DNA of 55,000 bases from Leishmania martiniquensis (GCF_017916325.1 NC_090169.1:1192501-1247500), one strand, 5' to 3'. Shown: positions 29,755 to 40,764, counted from the first letter of the stretch. Numbers and translations: made by a program. Notes: generated by a model from the sequence alone, not told the origin.

Positions 29755-32520
29755 ATGCAAGTGGATATCGGCAACAACACAGTCCGGCAAAACTTCAGTA
29801 GCATTATCCTCAGCGAGGAGATTCGTCAGCTTAACGATCGCCTTCAAGAGGAGTACGCCGGCGCTGCGCTCGCTCCAGCAACCACCGCGAGTCACCAGGG
29901 AGGTGGTGGTGTTGTTGGCTCCGTGTTGCCCCAGCGGCGCGGCCATCCTGGCGCTGAAGGAACTGCCGGTGCACCAAGTTGGCACGAAAGCGCTGCCCAC
30001 TTGCATCGTCGCCCGTCTCTGAACCTGAGCCGCCCCTCCGCCGAATCTCGCTACTCGCATCACTACCGCGAGGCGAGCCAGTACGCCAGCGTTCCACACA
30101 GCCGCTCCGCGCACTCGCAGTCGCCTGAAGAGTCCACTCTGCGGGCACTGCCGGCACTCGTCGGGGGATCGCATATCGCCCCCGCGCCGTGGATAGCCTT
30201 CCCAGCGAATAGCACAACGACCATCAATCACACGCAGGCCTCGAATCGAGCCACCGTGTCCGTCAGAACTCGGGGCCTCAGCAACTACGCTACACCGCCG
30301 TATCACGCACGGCAGCTGCCCTTGCAGCAGCAGCCGACAGCAAACGGTTTTGGCGGCGCAGAGCCGCCGCTGGGGCCGATGGCCACCGTCACCTCGACGC
30401 AGCATCGCCAGCAAGGCTGGGCGGACGCGTTGCACCACAACGGCGGGGCAGCCTCAGCTGTTGCAGTCGTCAACGACGCACCTTCGCGGTTCGGAGACAA
30501 CGCGGTCAATGGGTTGGCCAACAAGGAGATAGATGCGAAACACCGGGCCAACGAGGGCAGCGGCAACCTCGATGATAAGCCTGCCGCAGCCCCCATCCCG
30601 AAACTTGCACAGACGAAGATTCAAATAGGCATGCGCCTGCGCCGATGGCTCATTATCGGCCGCATCGGCGCCGGATCCTTTGGTGAGACGTTCACGGCCA
30701 TGGAGGTGAATAGCCCGACCGAGGAGGACGATAGCCTCACGGTAGCCTCAGAAAACTTGAGGCTGATTGAGAATTTGCCGCCGCCGGAGGAGCGCAACGA
30801 GGTATGCATCAAAGTGGAGCAAGAAAACAAAAATGTTCTGCGACTAGAGGCGCTTGCCCTAAAGAAAGTGCAGCCCTGCTCACAGGTAGTGCGGTACATC
30901 GGTAGCGGCTGTACAAACGGAATGAACTACGTGGTGATGCAAAAGCTGGGCTCCAACCTCGCCGAGCTGCGCCGCCGGAGCCAGCACGGAACCTTCAACA
31001 TCTACACGACCCTAAAAACTGGTATATCGTGCTTGACGGCGATCCGCGGGGTGCATGATCTGGGGCTGGTGCACCGTGACATAAAGCCGTCCAACTTCGT
31101 TACCGGGCTCCCTGGCACCCCGGAGCACATCACGTGCTACCTGATCGACTTCGGTCTCGCCCGCCGCTTTCGCCGCTCCAATGGCGAAATCCGCCCGCCC
31201 CGGGACAACGCCGGCTTTCGCGGCACCAGTCGGTATGCTTCCGTCGCCTCGCATCACCACCAGGAGTTGGGGCGGGTGGACGACTTGTGGAGTTTACTTT
31301 TCATGCTCGTAGAATTTGCCACTGGCACGCTGCCGTGGCGCAAGTACAAAGAAAAGGATGACATCGGACGCTGCAAGGAGGAGTCCATTAGCCCGCATCT
31401 CGTGCGCAATCTGCCTCGTGAGTTTCAGCCGTTCTTGGCGCATTTGCAGACGCTCCGCTACGAGGACGAGCCGGACTACGACCTCCTTCTCACCCTCATG
31501 CATCGCGCCCTAGAGCGTCGCGGCTACCCCCCGAACAAGCCGGTAGAGTGGGAGATCGACGCGTCAGTTGCGGACTCCGGCATAGACGCCGAGGGCGTAC
31601 CTATGTTGTACGCTGACACTGGGGCCCCGCGTAGCACTGTTGCTCAGCCTCAAAACATAGGCCCGGCACCTGATGCCCTGGCGAACGGCCACGCGATACC
31701 CGCCACCACGAGCAGCAAGCTGCTTCAAGCGCCGCCCCGACGGACAGCTCCGCAGCCTGACGCTGTAGAAACGGGCTCAGGAGAGCTGCAGCGCACACAT
31801 CTGCCCTCCGGCGCGGTTACGGCGGTTCATGTTGCTGTCCCCGCAGTTAGTGGCAGCAACGGTTTACGGAATGGCGTAGTCGAGTACGGACACCCTGCCG
31901 ATACTCTGCGCCCGCATAACAGTGGTACAGTGCGTGTTAGTGAGGTCGATGTTGGCGGCTTCGGTGCAGGTCAGGACACACCGCTAGGCGTCGATGTCGT
32001 CATGCAACATCCGGCGCAGTGTCTCCAAGCTGAGTCCGCCGACGTTCCCGGCGCTACAGTGGAAGTTGGCCTCGGTGACGCGGAGACGAACCGCGCATCA
32101 ACGAGCTCAGAGGAGCGCGGCGTCAACGATTACTCCCCGCGCGAAATCGATGAAGGGCGCAGTCGCGCCTCTACACCTGTTTACCGTTTCAACATTGCAG
32201 GACCCCCCGACGCTAATTGCCGCGGCATCACACCAGCTGAACTCCTAGCCAGCACAGCGAGGGAACCGAATAGCGGCAGCCGGATGAGGGAGGGATCCAG
32301 TAACCGCAGCGTGCTGCCTCATCGCGGAAGCCAGCCGCGGCGCGGCACGAAGTCCGTCGAGGTAAAATACAGTAAGAAAGGAGGGTGGCTGCCGCATCAG
32401 AAAAAGGGCAGAGTGGCCGCCGAGCTTGACACTGCTGTAGTAGGCAGCGAGGAAAGAGAGATGCAGTACAGTAGGACAACGCATAAGAAATACTCCAGCT
32501 GTGAGTGCATCATCATGTAG
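29755..32520 (+). CDS. TTBK-type casein-kinase-1-family protein kinase with C-terminal CaaX box
   Basis: A 921-residue Ser/Thr kinase. Residues 1-290 are low-complexity. The kinase domain spans about 292-590: glycine loop GAGSFG (305-310), Lys353 in CIKVEQEN, HRDIKPSN with Asp442, DFG-equivalent LIDFGLARR with Asp465, then GTSRYAS and HHHQELGRVDDLWSLLFMLVEF, which is diagnostic for tau-tubulin kinases. All catalytic residues are present. A 30-residue insertion lies between the glycine loop and the lysine. The C-terminal 330 residues look disordered, and the protein ends CECIIM, a CaaX box (Cys918) with Met in the last position, which suggests farnesylation and membrane attachment. Animal TTBK2 starts ciliogenesis; a flagellar role is inferred. 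The start at 29755 is an ATG. Confidence 0.92.
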   Translation: MQVDIGNNTVRQNFSSIILSEEIRQLNDRLQEEYAGAALAPATTASHQGGGGVVGSVLPQRRGHPGAEGTAGAPSWHESAAHLHRRPSLNLSRPSAESRYSHHYREASQYASVPHSRSAHSQSPEESTLRALPALVGGSHIAPAPWIAFPANSTTTINHTQASNRATVSVRTRGLSNYATPPYHARQLPLQQQPTANGFGGAEPPLGPMATVTSTQHRQQGWADALHHNGGAASAVAVVNDAPSRFGDNAVNGLANKEIDAKHRANEGSGNLDDKPAAAPIPKLAQTKIQIGMRLRRWLIIGRIGAGSFGETFTAMEVNSPTEEDDSLTVASENLRLIENLPPPEERNEVCIKVEQENKNVLRLEALALKKVQPCSQVVRYIGSGCTNGMNYVVMQKLGSNLAELRRRSQHGTFNIYTTLKTGISCLTAIRGVHDLGLVHRDIKPSNFVTGLPGTPEHITCYLIDFGLARRFRRSNGEIRPPRDNAGFRGTSRYASVASHHHQELGRVDDLWSLLFMLVEFATGTLPWRKYKEKDDIGRCKEESISPHLVRNLPREFQPFLAHLQTLRYEDEPDYDLLLTLMHRALERRGYPPNKPVEWEIDASVADSGIDAEGVPMLYADTGAPRSTVAQPQNIGPAPDALANGHAIPATTSSKLLQAPPRRTAPQPDAVETGSGELQRTHLPSGAVTAVHVAVPAVSGSNGLRNGVVEYGHPADTLRPHNSGTVRVSEVDVGGFGAGQDTPLGVDVVMQHPAQCLQAESADVPGATVEVGLGDAETNRASTSSEERGVNDYSPREIDEGRSRASTPVYRFNIAGPPDANCRGITPAELLASTAREPNSGSRMREGSSNRSVLPHRGSQPRRGTKSVEVKYSKKGGWLPHQKKGRVAAELDTAVVGSEEREMQYSRTTHKKYSSCECIIM

Positions 32521-35513
32521 TCTCACCAGCATGACGAATCTCGAACTTCTGCTATAGTTTCCATCGACCCCTTCTGTACTTCTTTTGTGTGTGTGTGTGC
32601 GTGTGTGAATGCGCTGTACTACTAGAAGGGTGTGCATGTGTGCTTGTCTGTGTGCGGGCATGCGCGTGCGTGTCGGTTTAGCTGGAGAGCCTAAGCTTTG
32701 CTTGTCTCTCAACCCTTTCTTTTACTTCTGTTCTTTTATGCGTCTGTCTCTGCGCGCGCTCTCTCTCCTTTTTGTCCATTCGTATTGCGTTCGGTGCGCT
32801 GAGTTGTTTTTTTTTTATCTGTGGCGACCTCGCGGTCTTCTGCTCTCTTTCCTCTCCTCCTCCACCCTCTGAGCAGACGCCGAAAGGCTTACGGGAGGCG
32901 AAATCGAACTGGGGAGAAAGCAGAACCAAAGAAGGGGATTGCAGAGGAGGGAGAGGTGAAGGAGGGGGTATCATGGGCGATGCGAAAATGGGCGGGGCAG
33001 TACGGCTGTGGGCCCAGTGTATGTCCGGCTGAGCGTTTTGGCAGCGGCCCTGTCCCTACCCACTCGTGACGCCCTATTCTCGTACCGCTTCCTTTTTCTC
33101 CCCTTCCCCTTTTTTTAAATGTTTGAACCTCCCTTCACCCTTCACCCTTTGCCCTCCCCCTCCCCTACTGCGCAGTTTCATACTAGTGCGCGTTGCTGTG
33201 CCCTCTTCCCCTCCCTCACCCCTCACCCCTCCGGCATACATCACACTCACGCGCAGTTTTTTTTTTCTCCCCCCTTTCGGATGCTGCTGTATAGGGGTAC
33301 TGTTTTCATCTGATGCCAAAGCGGCGATTAGCGTGTTTCTTTCACGTCTCTCTCTGCGCACGTGTGTGTGTGTGCGTGCGTGCACCGCCTCCCTCAAACC
33401 TCCTCTCTTCGGCCCTTGACTGCTCTTCTTTCTGTGTCGCTTTCTGTCTTGTTTGCTTTTGTTGGCTTTCTGACTGCTCGCTGACACACACTCTTTCGTC
33501 CGTTGTACCGTAGCGCACGCTCGTTTTTTTGTCCGAGTATGGCGCTACTTCCGGCGCTATCCTTGGATCGGCTGTCTACGTGGCATTGCATGCGTACCTG
33601 CGCCTGCTCTTATCGACGGCGACGTGAGTCTCTCGGCACGGAGCACATCTTTTGGTACAGGGTCTTGCCAGCGACAAGGATGGAATCGGCAGGAGGTTCC
33701 CCCTCGCAGGTCCACTGTTTCGAAGCCGCGAGGGCGGGCGCGCCTGCGCTGTGAATAGGTCGCGCCAGCCACTGGAGTGTCCGGGGTCGGGAGGTCGAGA
33801 CGACGATATGTCGTCGCGTCACTGCCGGGCTCCTCAAACAAGGACCGTCGCTCCTCGTAAAGGACCGAGGAGACGCTCGAACGAGCACCGGTATGTCTTT
33901 GCCCGGCTCCCCGAAGGCTTGGGTACTGATGACGTTCTCTAGCTTGGGACGGAGCGCGATGATCCGTTCATTATAGTTTGTGAACGTCTCGCTTTCTATT
34001 TCTTTCCCGGTGCTTTTTCCAGCTGGTCTCTGCAGGACGCTGTCCGCCCTGCCCCCATCTCTGGCCCCTTCACGAATTTGCCCGTTTCTGTTGGCTTACG
34101 CTGCTTCCCTTGCCTTTTGGCTGGCAACCCCTCATTTTGCGCCTCTGCTCTCTTTTTTGCGTTGTGCGCAGTAGCGCCGTTCGACGCACAGTCTGAGCGA
34201 GTACAGGTCTGCATTGCAAGTGCGTCCGCCAAGTGAGCGTTCCTGTGTGTGCTTTTTCTTCGTAATGTTTCACTTCCGGGTGCTTTCCTCTTCTCACCAT
34301 GCCCTTCTTCAGTTGCAGGGAGGACGAGCCCGTTGGCATTTTGAAGGAGGTGTGTCGTTGCCGCAAAAGATCTCTGTACCATAGGCGGAAAGGGAGGTTT
34401 TGCTTTGCGTGCACTGCTGTTGGGGGCAGGGGTCATCCGACTACCCGCTGGCATCGCGTGTGAGGGTGTCTTTTCTTCTGTGAGCCTGTGCGTCGGAAGA
34501 GGAAGCGGTCGCTGATTCTTTCCTGCTTTGCGTTCCACTCACAACAGTGCGATTGTGTGTGTGTGTGTTGCTTCTCTTTCTTCCTTGTCGCCACATCTTC
34601 GCCGCAGGTCGACAGTTCCGTGACACCCTCCCCTCTCCTTCCCCCCCCCAAGCACACAGAAACACACACACACACTCGTTCTCGTTGGCCTTCTTTGGCG
34701 CTGGTTTTTTTCTTTGGATTCCATCAAAGTTGTCGATGGGATGGGTGCGTATCTTCGTGACGTTAGCGATGCCCTTTTTCTTCTGGCGCTGGTTCCCCTT
34801 CAGCTGGCTCTCTCTCTCTGTAAAGGTATATTTCATTATCTATTTACTTTTGTATACATGCGCTTATAAGACGAAACCTCCATCCAAGAGAGTGAACACA
34901 TCACGCCGTCTTCGCAAAACCTAACGGAGACGGAGGCACACCCGCGTCGAGCACGGTCGAGGGGAGTGTCACCCTGTACGCTGGCAACTGCCGCCTCATG
35001 GAGAAGGGTGTTTCTGCTGCAGTCTCCCATGCAGTCGCATCGTCTTCTTGTATGTGGCTCGCCCGCCGTTGGGCTGATTGGACCGATGTCCTTTTCGAGC
35101 AACGCTACTGCATATACGCGCCATGTGCGGCACTCCTTTTTGGCGAGGCTGGCATGAAGGGCACATGCGGGAAGTGGTGACGGAAGACCTGATCCATCTC
35201 TCTCTTTTTCTTGTGGCTGGAGTCTATCGTCTCCTGTCTTGGTCGTCATGCTCTTCCCCTCGGCGACAGTTGGTTGTTGTCTGCAACAGAATCTTCCGTC
35301 TTTTACTCGCCAGGTGACCCTCGTCCCCTTTTCTCCAAATTGACACCCTCTGGTGCGAGGACGTCAGCGACTCAGTGTCACCTGCGCTGCTGAGTGTGCG
35401 TATCGGCAGCGTACGACTGCAGCACATTCACAGAAAGGGCCCATCCGCTATCGCACCGGCGCGCTCTACAGCGTTGTGGCCACCATCTTTTCTTCACTAA
35501 GCCGCTAGCCAGC
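32521..35513. other. 3.0-kb spacer with GC-rich islands
   Basis: Mostly C/T-rich with TG and CA runs, but two GC-rich islands without pyrimidine bias lie at about 33560-33970 and 34930-35180. Both hold short frames on both strands with no recognisable domain. They could be decayed retroposon or gene remnants. Tract plus AG at 35482-35501 is the likely acceptor for the next gene. Confidence 0.55.
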
Positions 35514-36566
35514 ATGTCGGAGCTGGACAGCTTGATTGAAGAGCTATTCCCTGAAAGGAAAAACAACGGATGCACCCCTGCCCCTCTTTCTGGCCCGTCT
35601 CGTCGTCGATCGGAGTGGGATGATGAAAGCGACGACAACCAGGAGATCGTCAAGGCAGCGAGTGCTCACATGCACACTTCGGTAGAACGGCACCCTTCCC
35701 CAGCGCTCTCCCCTGCGCGGCCCTCCTTCTACGGGGGAATAGCTGGCTCTACTAGCGGCTCTATCGGCCACTGTTTTGACGACGATAGCGACACTGACAA
35801 CAATCCCGCACACCCCACGGTGCTCCGACATGAGTCGAGAGAACAGGCGCGCAGCGAGCCGAACGTGCGTCCGTTTACGGGCGTGTCGAAGCCGCTGCTC
35901 TTCCCTGTCCCATTTCCATCCCTCTCAGACTCAAAGGGCTCCTACGCGTGTGCCTCGCGGTGCTACCTCACGAACCTCGGTGTAACCCTCTGCAGCGGCG
36001 CCGGCCACCCCACCCTGCAGCAGCTGCGCGCCATCGCTGCTGATGAGCACGCGAACGTGGAGCCCTCGCGCACGCAAGCGATGTTGCAGAAAGGCGCCTT
36101 TCATGCTGCCATAGCAAAACTGGGTAACGGCTGCCTTGACCACCATGGTGACTATACGGGCGACGGTGGCTGTCCGCACATACTGTGTCGCAAGTGCAAC
36201 TACATGGTGGTGCGACTTCAAAACGCCGAATGGGATGCTGAAGGTGGAGTGAACTTGTACTTGACCTTGCGCAATTTTTATCCAGACTGGTGCCGGTTGG
36301 CGAGCGCGACGCCAGTGGGGGTGGAGAACGGCGCGGAGGCAGCGCGCTTTGTCTTGCGCACACGTTCGTCGGCGGCCGCCTACTGCTGCCAGTGCTCGTG
36401 GGTGACAGTGAGCAGCGCCAAAGTGGTCATTGAAACAAGGCTGACGGATATTGTTGTGACAAAGACTGCGAGGGAGGAAGAGCATCCGTTTGCCACCGAG
36501 CTGCCCTTGCCGCCCAGCGAGCGGCGGCGACCGCCGCTATGGGTCTGCCACGGCCACACGCGATGA
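35514..36566 (+). CDS. CFAP418: CFAP418 (C8orf37)-like protein
   Basis: A 350-residue protein. The N terminus SELDSLIEELFPE resembles the short acidic motif near the start of human CFAP418. The C-terminal domain is a close match in order: CRKCNYMVV (Cys225, Cys228), the EWDAEGGVNLYLTLRNFYPD stretch, YCCQCSWVTV (Cys291-Cys294, Trp296) and a terminal LWVCHGH (342-348). The paired cysteines suggest a metal-binding or structural fold. A Ser/Pro/Asp-rich linker separates the two parts, making it longer than the 207-residue human protein. CFAP418 is mutated in retinal dystrophy and Bardet-Biedl-type disease. The ATG at 35514 follows a tract and AG at 35500-35501; the frame upstream to GTG 35394 is ignored. 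Confidence 0.9.
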   Translation: MSELDSLIEELFPERKNNGCTPAPLSGPSRRRSEWDDESDDNQEIVKAASAHMHTSVERHPSPALSPARPSFYGGIAGSTSGSIGHCFDDDSDTDNNPAHPTVLRHESREQARSEPNVRPFTGVSKPLLFPVPFPSLSDSKGSYACASRCYLTNLGVTLCSGAGHPTLQQLRAIAADEHANVEPSRTQAMLQKGAFHAAIAKLGNGCLDHHGDYTGDGGCPHILCRKCNYMVVRLQNAEWDAEGGVNLYLTLRNFYPDWCRLASATPVGVENGAEAARFVLRTRSSAAAYCCQCSWVTVSSAKVVIETRLTDIVVTKTAREEEHPFATELPLPPSERRRPPLWVCHGHTR

Positions 36567-37610
36567 AATAGGCCTTTCCCTCTCTCTCCCTCTGTGCGTG
36601 TTTGTGTGTATTCACGGGGCGAGAAAGAGAAGCAACAGCGGTTCCGGGAACACAACTGAAACGGGTGCCCCTCGCCAAAGTACGTCGCTGCAGGGAGGGC
36701 GGGAGGAACGCTTACTAGCGTCTTCTCAGTGTTTGTGTCTGCGTGAGAGAGGATGGGCGAAGGGAGGGAAGAGGGGCTTTTCCATTTTGCTGTCGTTCAC
36801 ATGCGCTCCCCAAAAGAAAACCCCGCCTGTCTCAAGTGCAGCAGGCGCCTTTGACTCTGCGGATACACACACACACACACACACAAGAGGGAAGGACTGA
36901 CTTCGCTGACGACATCAGAGCTCAGTTCTCTTCTGCAGGACCGCAGCCGCATCTATGGCAGGATAGGGTCCTGCCGCCTCTCGGTTGGCGCGCGCGTGTG
37001 AGCGCCCACGTACCTCTCGGTCAGTCCCCTCCATGAAAGAAAGCATAACGTCGTCGTCATCGGTGCAGCTAGGGCGTGGGCACGAAGCATTTTGTTCACC
37101 TCCCCTCCCTTCGATCCTCATCTCTCGCGCCTGAGCAACGCCAGCTTACGGAGAGCTTTGCCGGTGGAGGTGTATGTGCAATGTACAGAGTGGAAGGGAA
37201 TGGAAGCGCTCGAAAGCCCACTGGGCGACGGAGGGACATTCGCGGGAGCGTTAGCGTTTACTTTTTTTTGACTGTTCTTTACGCTACGCGCTTCTGTCGC
37301 TTCATCTCCTCTGACTTGCCGTCCTCTTCTCCCACTCACTCGCCTGTCGTCCGCATCGCTTACTGCATGGCGCCTCTTTGACATCCGCCCGATGCGTACG
37401 TCCGGTTTTCTTCACGCTTGTCTACACTGGCTACCTACGAGCACTCCCCACCGCCGCGTAGGGCTCCTACTTTCCTCGTTTTTTGTCGCTGACCGCAACT
37501 GCCCCTGTGGGCGAGTAAGTCTCTGCCGGCCTACCCGACCCCCTCCCCCCCCCCACACACAGTCCCTGCACATCTCTCACACGCACCCCCCTTATCCCTC
37601 TCTCGGTCTC
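36567..37610. other. Spacer with CA microsatellite
   Basis: Holds a (CA)n run at about 36867-36884, T-rich stretches and the C-rich tract (37531-37554) serving the next gene. No gene seen. Confidence 0.6.
37531..37562 (+). promoter_or_regulatory. Candidate spliced-leader acceptor inside the long frame at 37392
   Basis: A long C-rich run is followed by ACACACAG with AG at 37561-37562. It lies between the in-frame ATG at 37392 and the ATG at 37611, so the start at 37611 is preferred, with a 48-base 5' UTR. Confidence 0.55.
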
Positions 37611-39410
37611 ATGCCTTCCAGAAAGTCCACCAGGTCAGCGGCCTCCAAGAAGGAAGAGCTTCCAGACCCTGCGACGATCCGAAACGGAGCGAGCACCTTG
37701 TTCATCGGCGGGTGGTCCTCGTATGCCACCATCGAGTCTGTGAGCGAGGTCAGTAGATCGGTGATCGCAGCTAACACAGGCGCCGACGGTGTCGTCGCTG
37801 CGCCGCTGCCGCGCACCGATGTTCTTGTCCTTCCAACAGAGGACGCCGACGGCGACGATGGCGACGAAGCTACGCAGGCTCCCCTCATCGTCGAGGTGGC
37901 TGACCAGTGTTTTGTTGAGGGCGTGTCCCGTCTTCAGTGTGTGCAAGCCCAGTCGCTCGTGAAGACCTGGGCGCCAGCGCCAGTCGCGTCCACAGAGGCT
38001 ACGGAGCCTTGCGAGCAACCGCAGAAGCCTGTGCCAGAAGAAGCCGTGATGGACCCCTACGCGGATGCCCTGCAGGACCCGCGTTACACGCAAGTGGTGC
38101 CAGTCGGACCCAACTACGCTGCACGTGACGTCGTGATTCGAGGCTGTTGCTCTATTGAAGGCGTCACGCCTAATATTGTTGTGCCGCCGCAGCTTCCGCC
38201 GAAGCCGGACCTCGATGCAGTGACACTGGATTCCCCAGCGGGCACGGCTGCGGCAGGCGAGGCTGGCGCGCCAGTCAAGCGGAAGAAGAGAGCGACCGCC
38301 AAAGATAAGAAAAAGCCAAAGCTGACGCCTGAGCAGTTGGAAGAGCTGCAGCAAAAGAGGGCGGAGTTGGAGGCGCAGTACATGCAACAGACAGAGGAGG
38401 CGGTGCAGCGCGCGAAGCAAGAGTCCGAGTATCTCATGACCTTCGCCCATCCCGACCGCTGGGTGCACGTGGTGTTCCGCCACATGACCTTCGCCGGTCC
38501 GGTGGAAGTGCACCGGGCTCATGTCTGCTTCCAGAACTGCCGCTTTATCGGCAGCCCGAATGCCCCCGCGTCGGGCCGGCCCCTGCTCCTCGTCAGTCAG
38601 TACTGCACCGTGCAGTGCACCAAGTGCAGCTTCGAGGCGCCAACGCGGTGCGGCATCTATGCCCTTCCGAGCGCGCAGGTAGAGGTGCGGAAGTGTCTCT
38701 TCAGTGGCGTAGCGCAGGATAGCCTATGGGCAGCGGAGCTGCCGGGAGTTTCCCCGCAGGCCGCCGACTCCGCCGGCTCACTAGACGTGGACAGCGGCGC
38801 TGCGGATGGCGCTCGCGACGACGAGGCTGGTTCGCCGCCTGATGCGGCAGACGCACACAGCGCCGCTCACAAGGCGAGCGGCGTGCTGGCATTTCCTCTG
38901 GTAATCAGCGCCGGGCTTCAGGAAGCGGCGAGCGCTGCCCTCGCCAAACGTGGCGCCGCGGTCGGGATACTGACAGACTGCGCCAAGCTGCTGGTGCACG
39001 GTTGCAACTTCCTGCTTCTTGGTGTTGGGGTCTACATCAAGGGAAGCTACACCGCTTACCTCTCCGGGCACAAGGTAGCTGCGAAGACGACTCAACAGCT
39101 GACAGCGGAGGCGTGCGACACGTCTCTGGAGGGTAACTCATTTCACCACTTTGCCAACGCGGCACTGTTGCTGGATAGGTCCGCTCGGCTTGTCTCAGTT
39201 CGCGGTAACTATGTCGAGGGGTCCGCGCACTACGGGCTGGATTGCCAGAGCGGTGTGAAATCGGTGCTGGTACGGCAGAACTACTTTGCGACGGATGCCA
39301 CGGTGCGCATTCGCGAAGGCGCCAATGTTGCGATGCTCCATAACGACTTTCAGAGCATTCCGCTGAATGACAACACGCGCGATAACCCATCCCTGCAGCC
39401 TGTGTACTAA
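37611..39410 (+). CDS. Right-handed beta-helix repeat protein
   Basis: A 599-residue protein. After a basic start (MPSRKSTRSAASKKEE), residues to about 220 form a mixed region. A Lys-rich helical segment at about 223-280 (KRKKRATAKDKKKPK, then LTPEQLEELQQKRAELEAQ) probably forms a coiled coil. From about 284 the sequence is a series of short strands of the parallel beta-helix type: VHVVFRHMTFAGPVEVHRA, VCFQNCRFIG, CTVQCTKCSFEA, AQVEVRKCLFSG, and later AVGILTDCAKLLVHGCNF, AYLSGH, SLEGNSFHHF and SVRGNYVEG. An acidic Ala/Asp-rich insert interrupts it near 385-425. This is the pectin-lyase-like fold found also in SHCBP1-type proteins. No catalytic residues can be assigned. An ATG extension from 37392 contains a splice acceptor and is excluded. 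Confidence 0.82.
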   Translation: MPSRKSTRSAASKKEELPDPATIRNGASTLFIGGWSSYATIESVSEVSRSVIAANTGADGVVAAPLPRTDVLVLPTEDADGDDGDEATQAPLIVEVADQCFVEGVSRLQCVQAQSLVKTWAPAPVASTEATEPCEQPQKPVPEEAVMDPYADALQDPRYTQVVPVGPNYAARDVVIRGCCSIEGVTPNIVVPPQLPPKPDLDAVTLDSPAGTAAAGEAGAPVKRKKRATAKDKKKPKLTPEQLEELQQKRAELEAQYMQQTEEAVQRAKQESEYLMTFAHPDRWVHVVFRHMTFAGPVEVHRAHVCFQNCRFIGSPNAPASGRPLLLVSQYCTVQCTKCSFEAPTRCGIYALPSAQVEVRKCLFSGVAQDSLWAAELPGVSPQAADSAGSLDVDSGAADGARDDEAGSPPDAADAHSAAHKASGVLAFPLVISAGLQEAASAALAKRGAAVGILTDCAKLLVHGCNFLLLGVGVYIKGSYTAYLSGHKVAAKTTQQLTAEACDTSLEGNSFHHFANAALLLDRSARLVSVRGNYVEGSAHYGLDCQSGVKSVLVRQNYFATDATVRIREGANVAMLHNDFQSIPLNDNTRDNPSLQPVY

Positions 39411-40764
39411 CCGCACCGAGCGAGTGCCGGCAAGGGATGCGCTTGGGTGTGTGTGTGCCGTTGCTGTATCGTTCGAGTGTGTGTGGCAGTCATGGGCATT
39501 GCGAACGAGGTCCCCTTTGCTGTGGCAACCTCCGCTTTTCGAAGTCGCTGCTGGCGACGTGCTGATGTACAGTCATGAGGAAGGCCGTGTGGAAAAACTC
39601 GGCGGGCTAGAGGGCGGAGGGCTGCCACCTGTGCAAAGAGATCGGCCTCTCGTTCTCTTTGGTGGCGCTCACTGGCTTTGCTTGGCGGAAGTCTGTGATG
39701 GCCGTCACCGCCTCCTCCTCCGCTCACCGAAGCCCTTCCTCTTTGCCTCCGTCGCTTTGCGACGCATTATCTTTCTCTTGGACGGCCGTCTCCAGCCAAC
39801 CGGCATGGTATGTACCGTCCGGCCCCTGTAAATGCTTCAACACCTCTTTCTCTCTCCCTCTCCCACCAGTGAATTTGCGTCGCCAGCGTGGCGTACTGCG
39901 GTCGGCCTTGCGCGCGCGTCTCGAGCCACCTGACAGCCAAGAGTGAGAAGGGTTTCTCTCTACTACAGTAACGCGACAGCGACGTCCATCTACATCCGTG
40001 TCCCGCTCCGTGGGGTCGAGCAGCCTTCATGATCAAGCTAGGCGCCTCCTCGGTGCTCTGTTCGTCGTTTTCCAAAAGCTGAAGCTCTAGCGACACACCA
40101 ACGTGACCTGCACTGGCACTACAGGGATGCAGCTCCGTATCGCAGCCGCTGAATGCTGTAAACCTCCTCCCCCTACCGTTAGTTGCCGCTCTCTCTCCCC
40201 ACCTGCCCATCTACACCATCCCCTCTCATTTTCTCTTCGCCATCGACGAACTACCCGCGCTGTCGGTGTCATCAAAGCCTTCAGCACGCGGCTCCAATCT
40301 CTTTTATTCATTGCTTCCCCCCTCTCTCGCGCTCCGTCCACCCCTCCCCCTCTACTCCCCCACCCCTCCTCCCTTTCCCACGCCCCCCGCGGCTCTCATT
40401 ACATTGTACCTGTCCAACACGACCACAGAGTAGCAGCCGGGCACGCGCATATACGCATGCTATTTTCCCCCATCTAAGGTTGGTGCTATTACTGGGTGTG
40501 TCTCGTCTTCATATCCCTCTCTCTCTCGCTCACCTTCATCAGTACCTCGCATTTACTTCTGCGCCACTTGCGTGTTTTGGGTGGCAGGAGCGCTGGTCGC
40601 AAGGAGTTAAGTGCGGGGTTAATTTGTTCATCAACTCGCATCGTCCCGTCGAAAGCGTGTGTGGTGTCAATTCTTGCAGTGGAGAGCCTCTTCGCGCTAC
40701 CAGAAAGGAGAGCAGACACTCACAAAGGCAGACGACGGTCAAACAACTCGTACGGTGCGCCAAC
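39411..40764. other. Spacer without recognisable gene
   Basis: GC-rich 3' UTR-like sequence to about 40140, then long C/T tracts. Frames here, including the 372-codon frame opening at 40183, are UTR translation upstream of the ATG at 40765. Confidence 0.6.
40501..40542 (+). promoter_or_regulatory. Candidate spliced-leader acceptor for MAPR-like gene
   Basis: A C/T-rich run (40501-40540) is followed by AG at 40541-40542. No ATG occurs from there to 40765, giving a 222-base 5' UTR and fixing the start. Confidence 0.55.
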
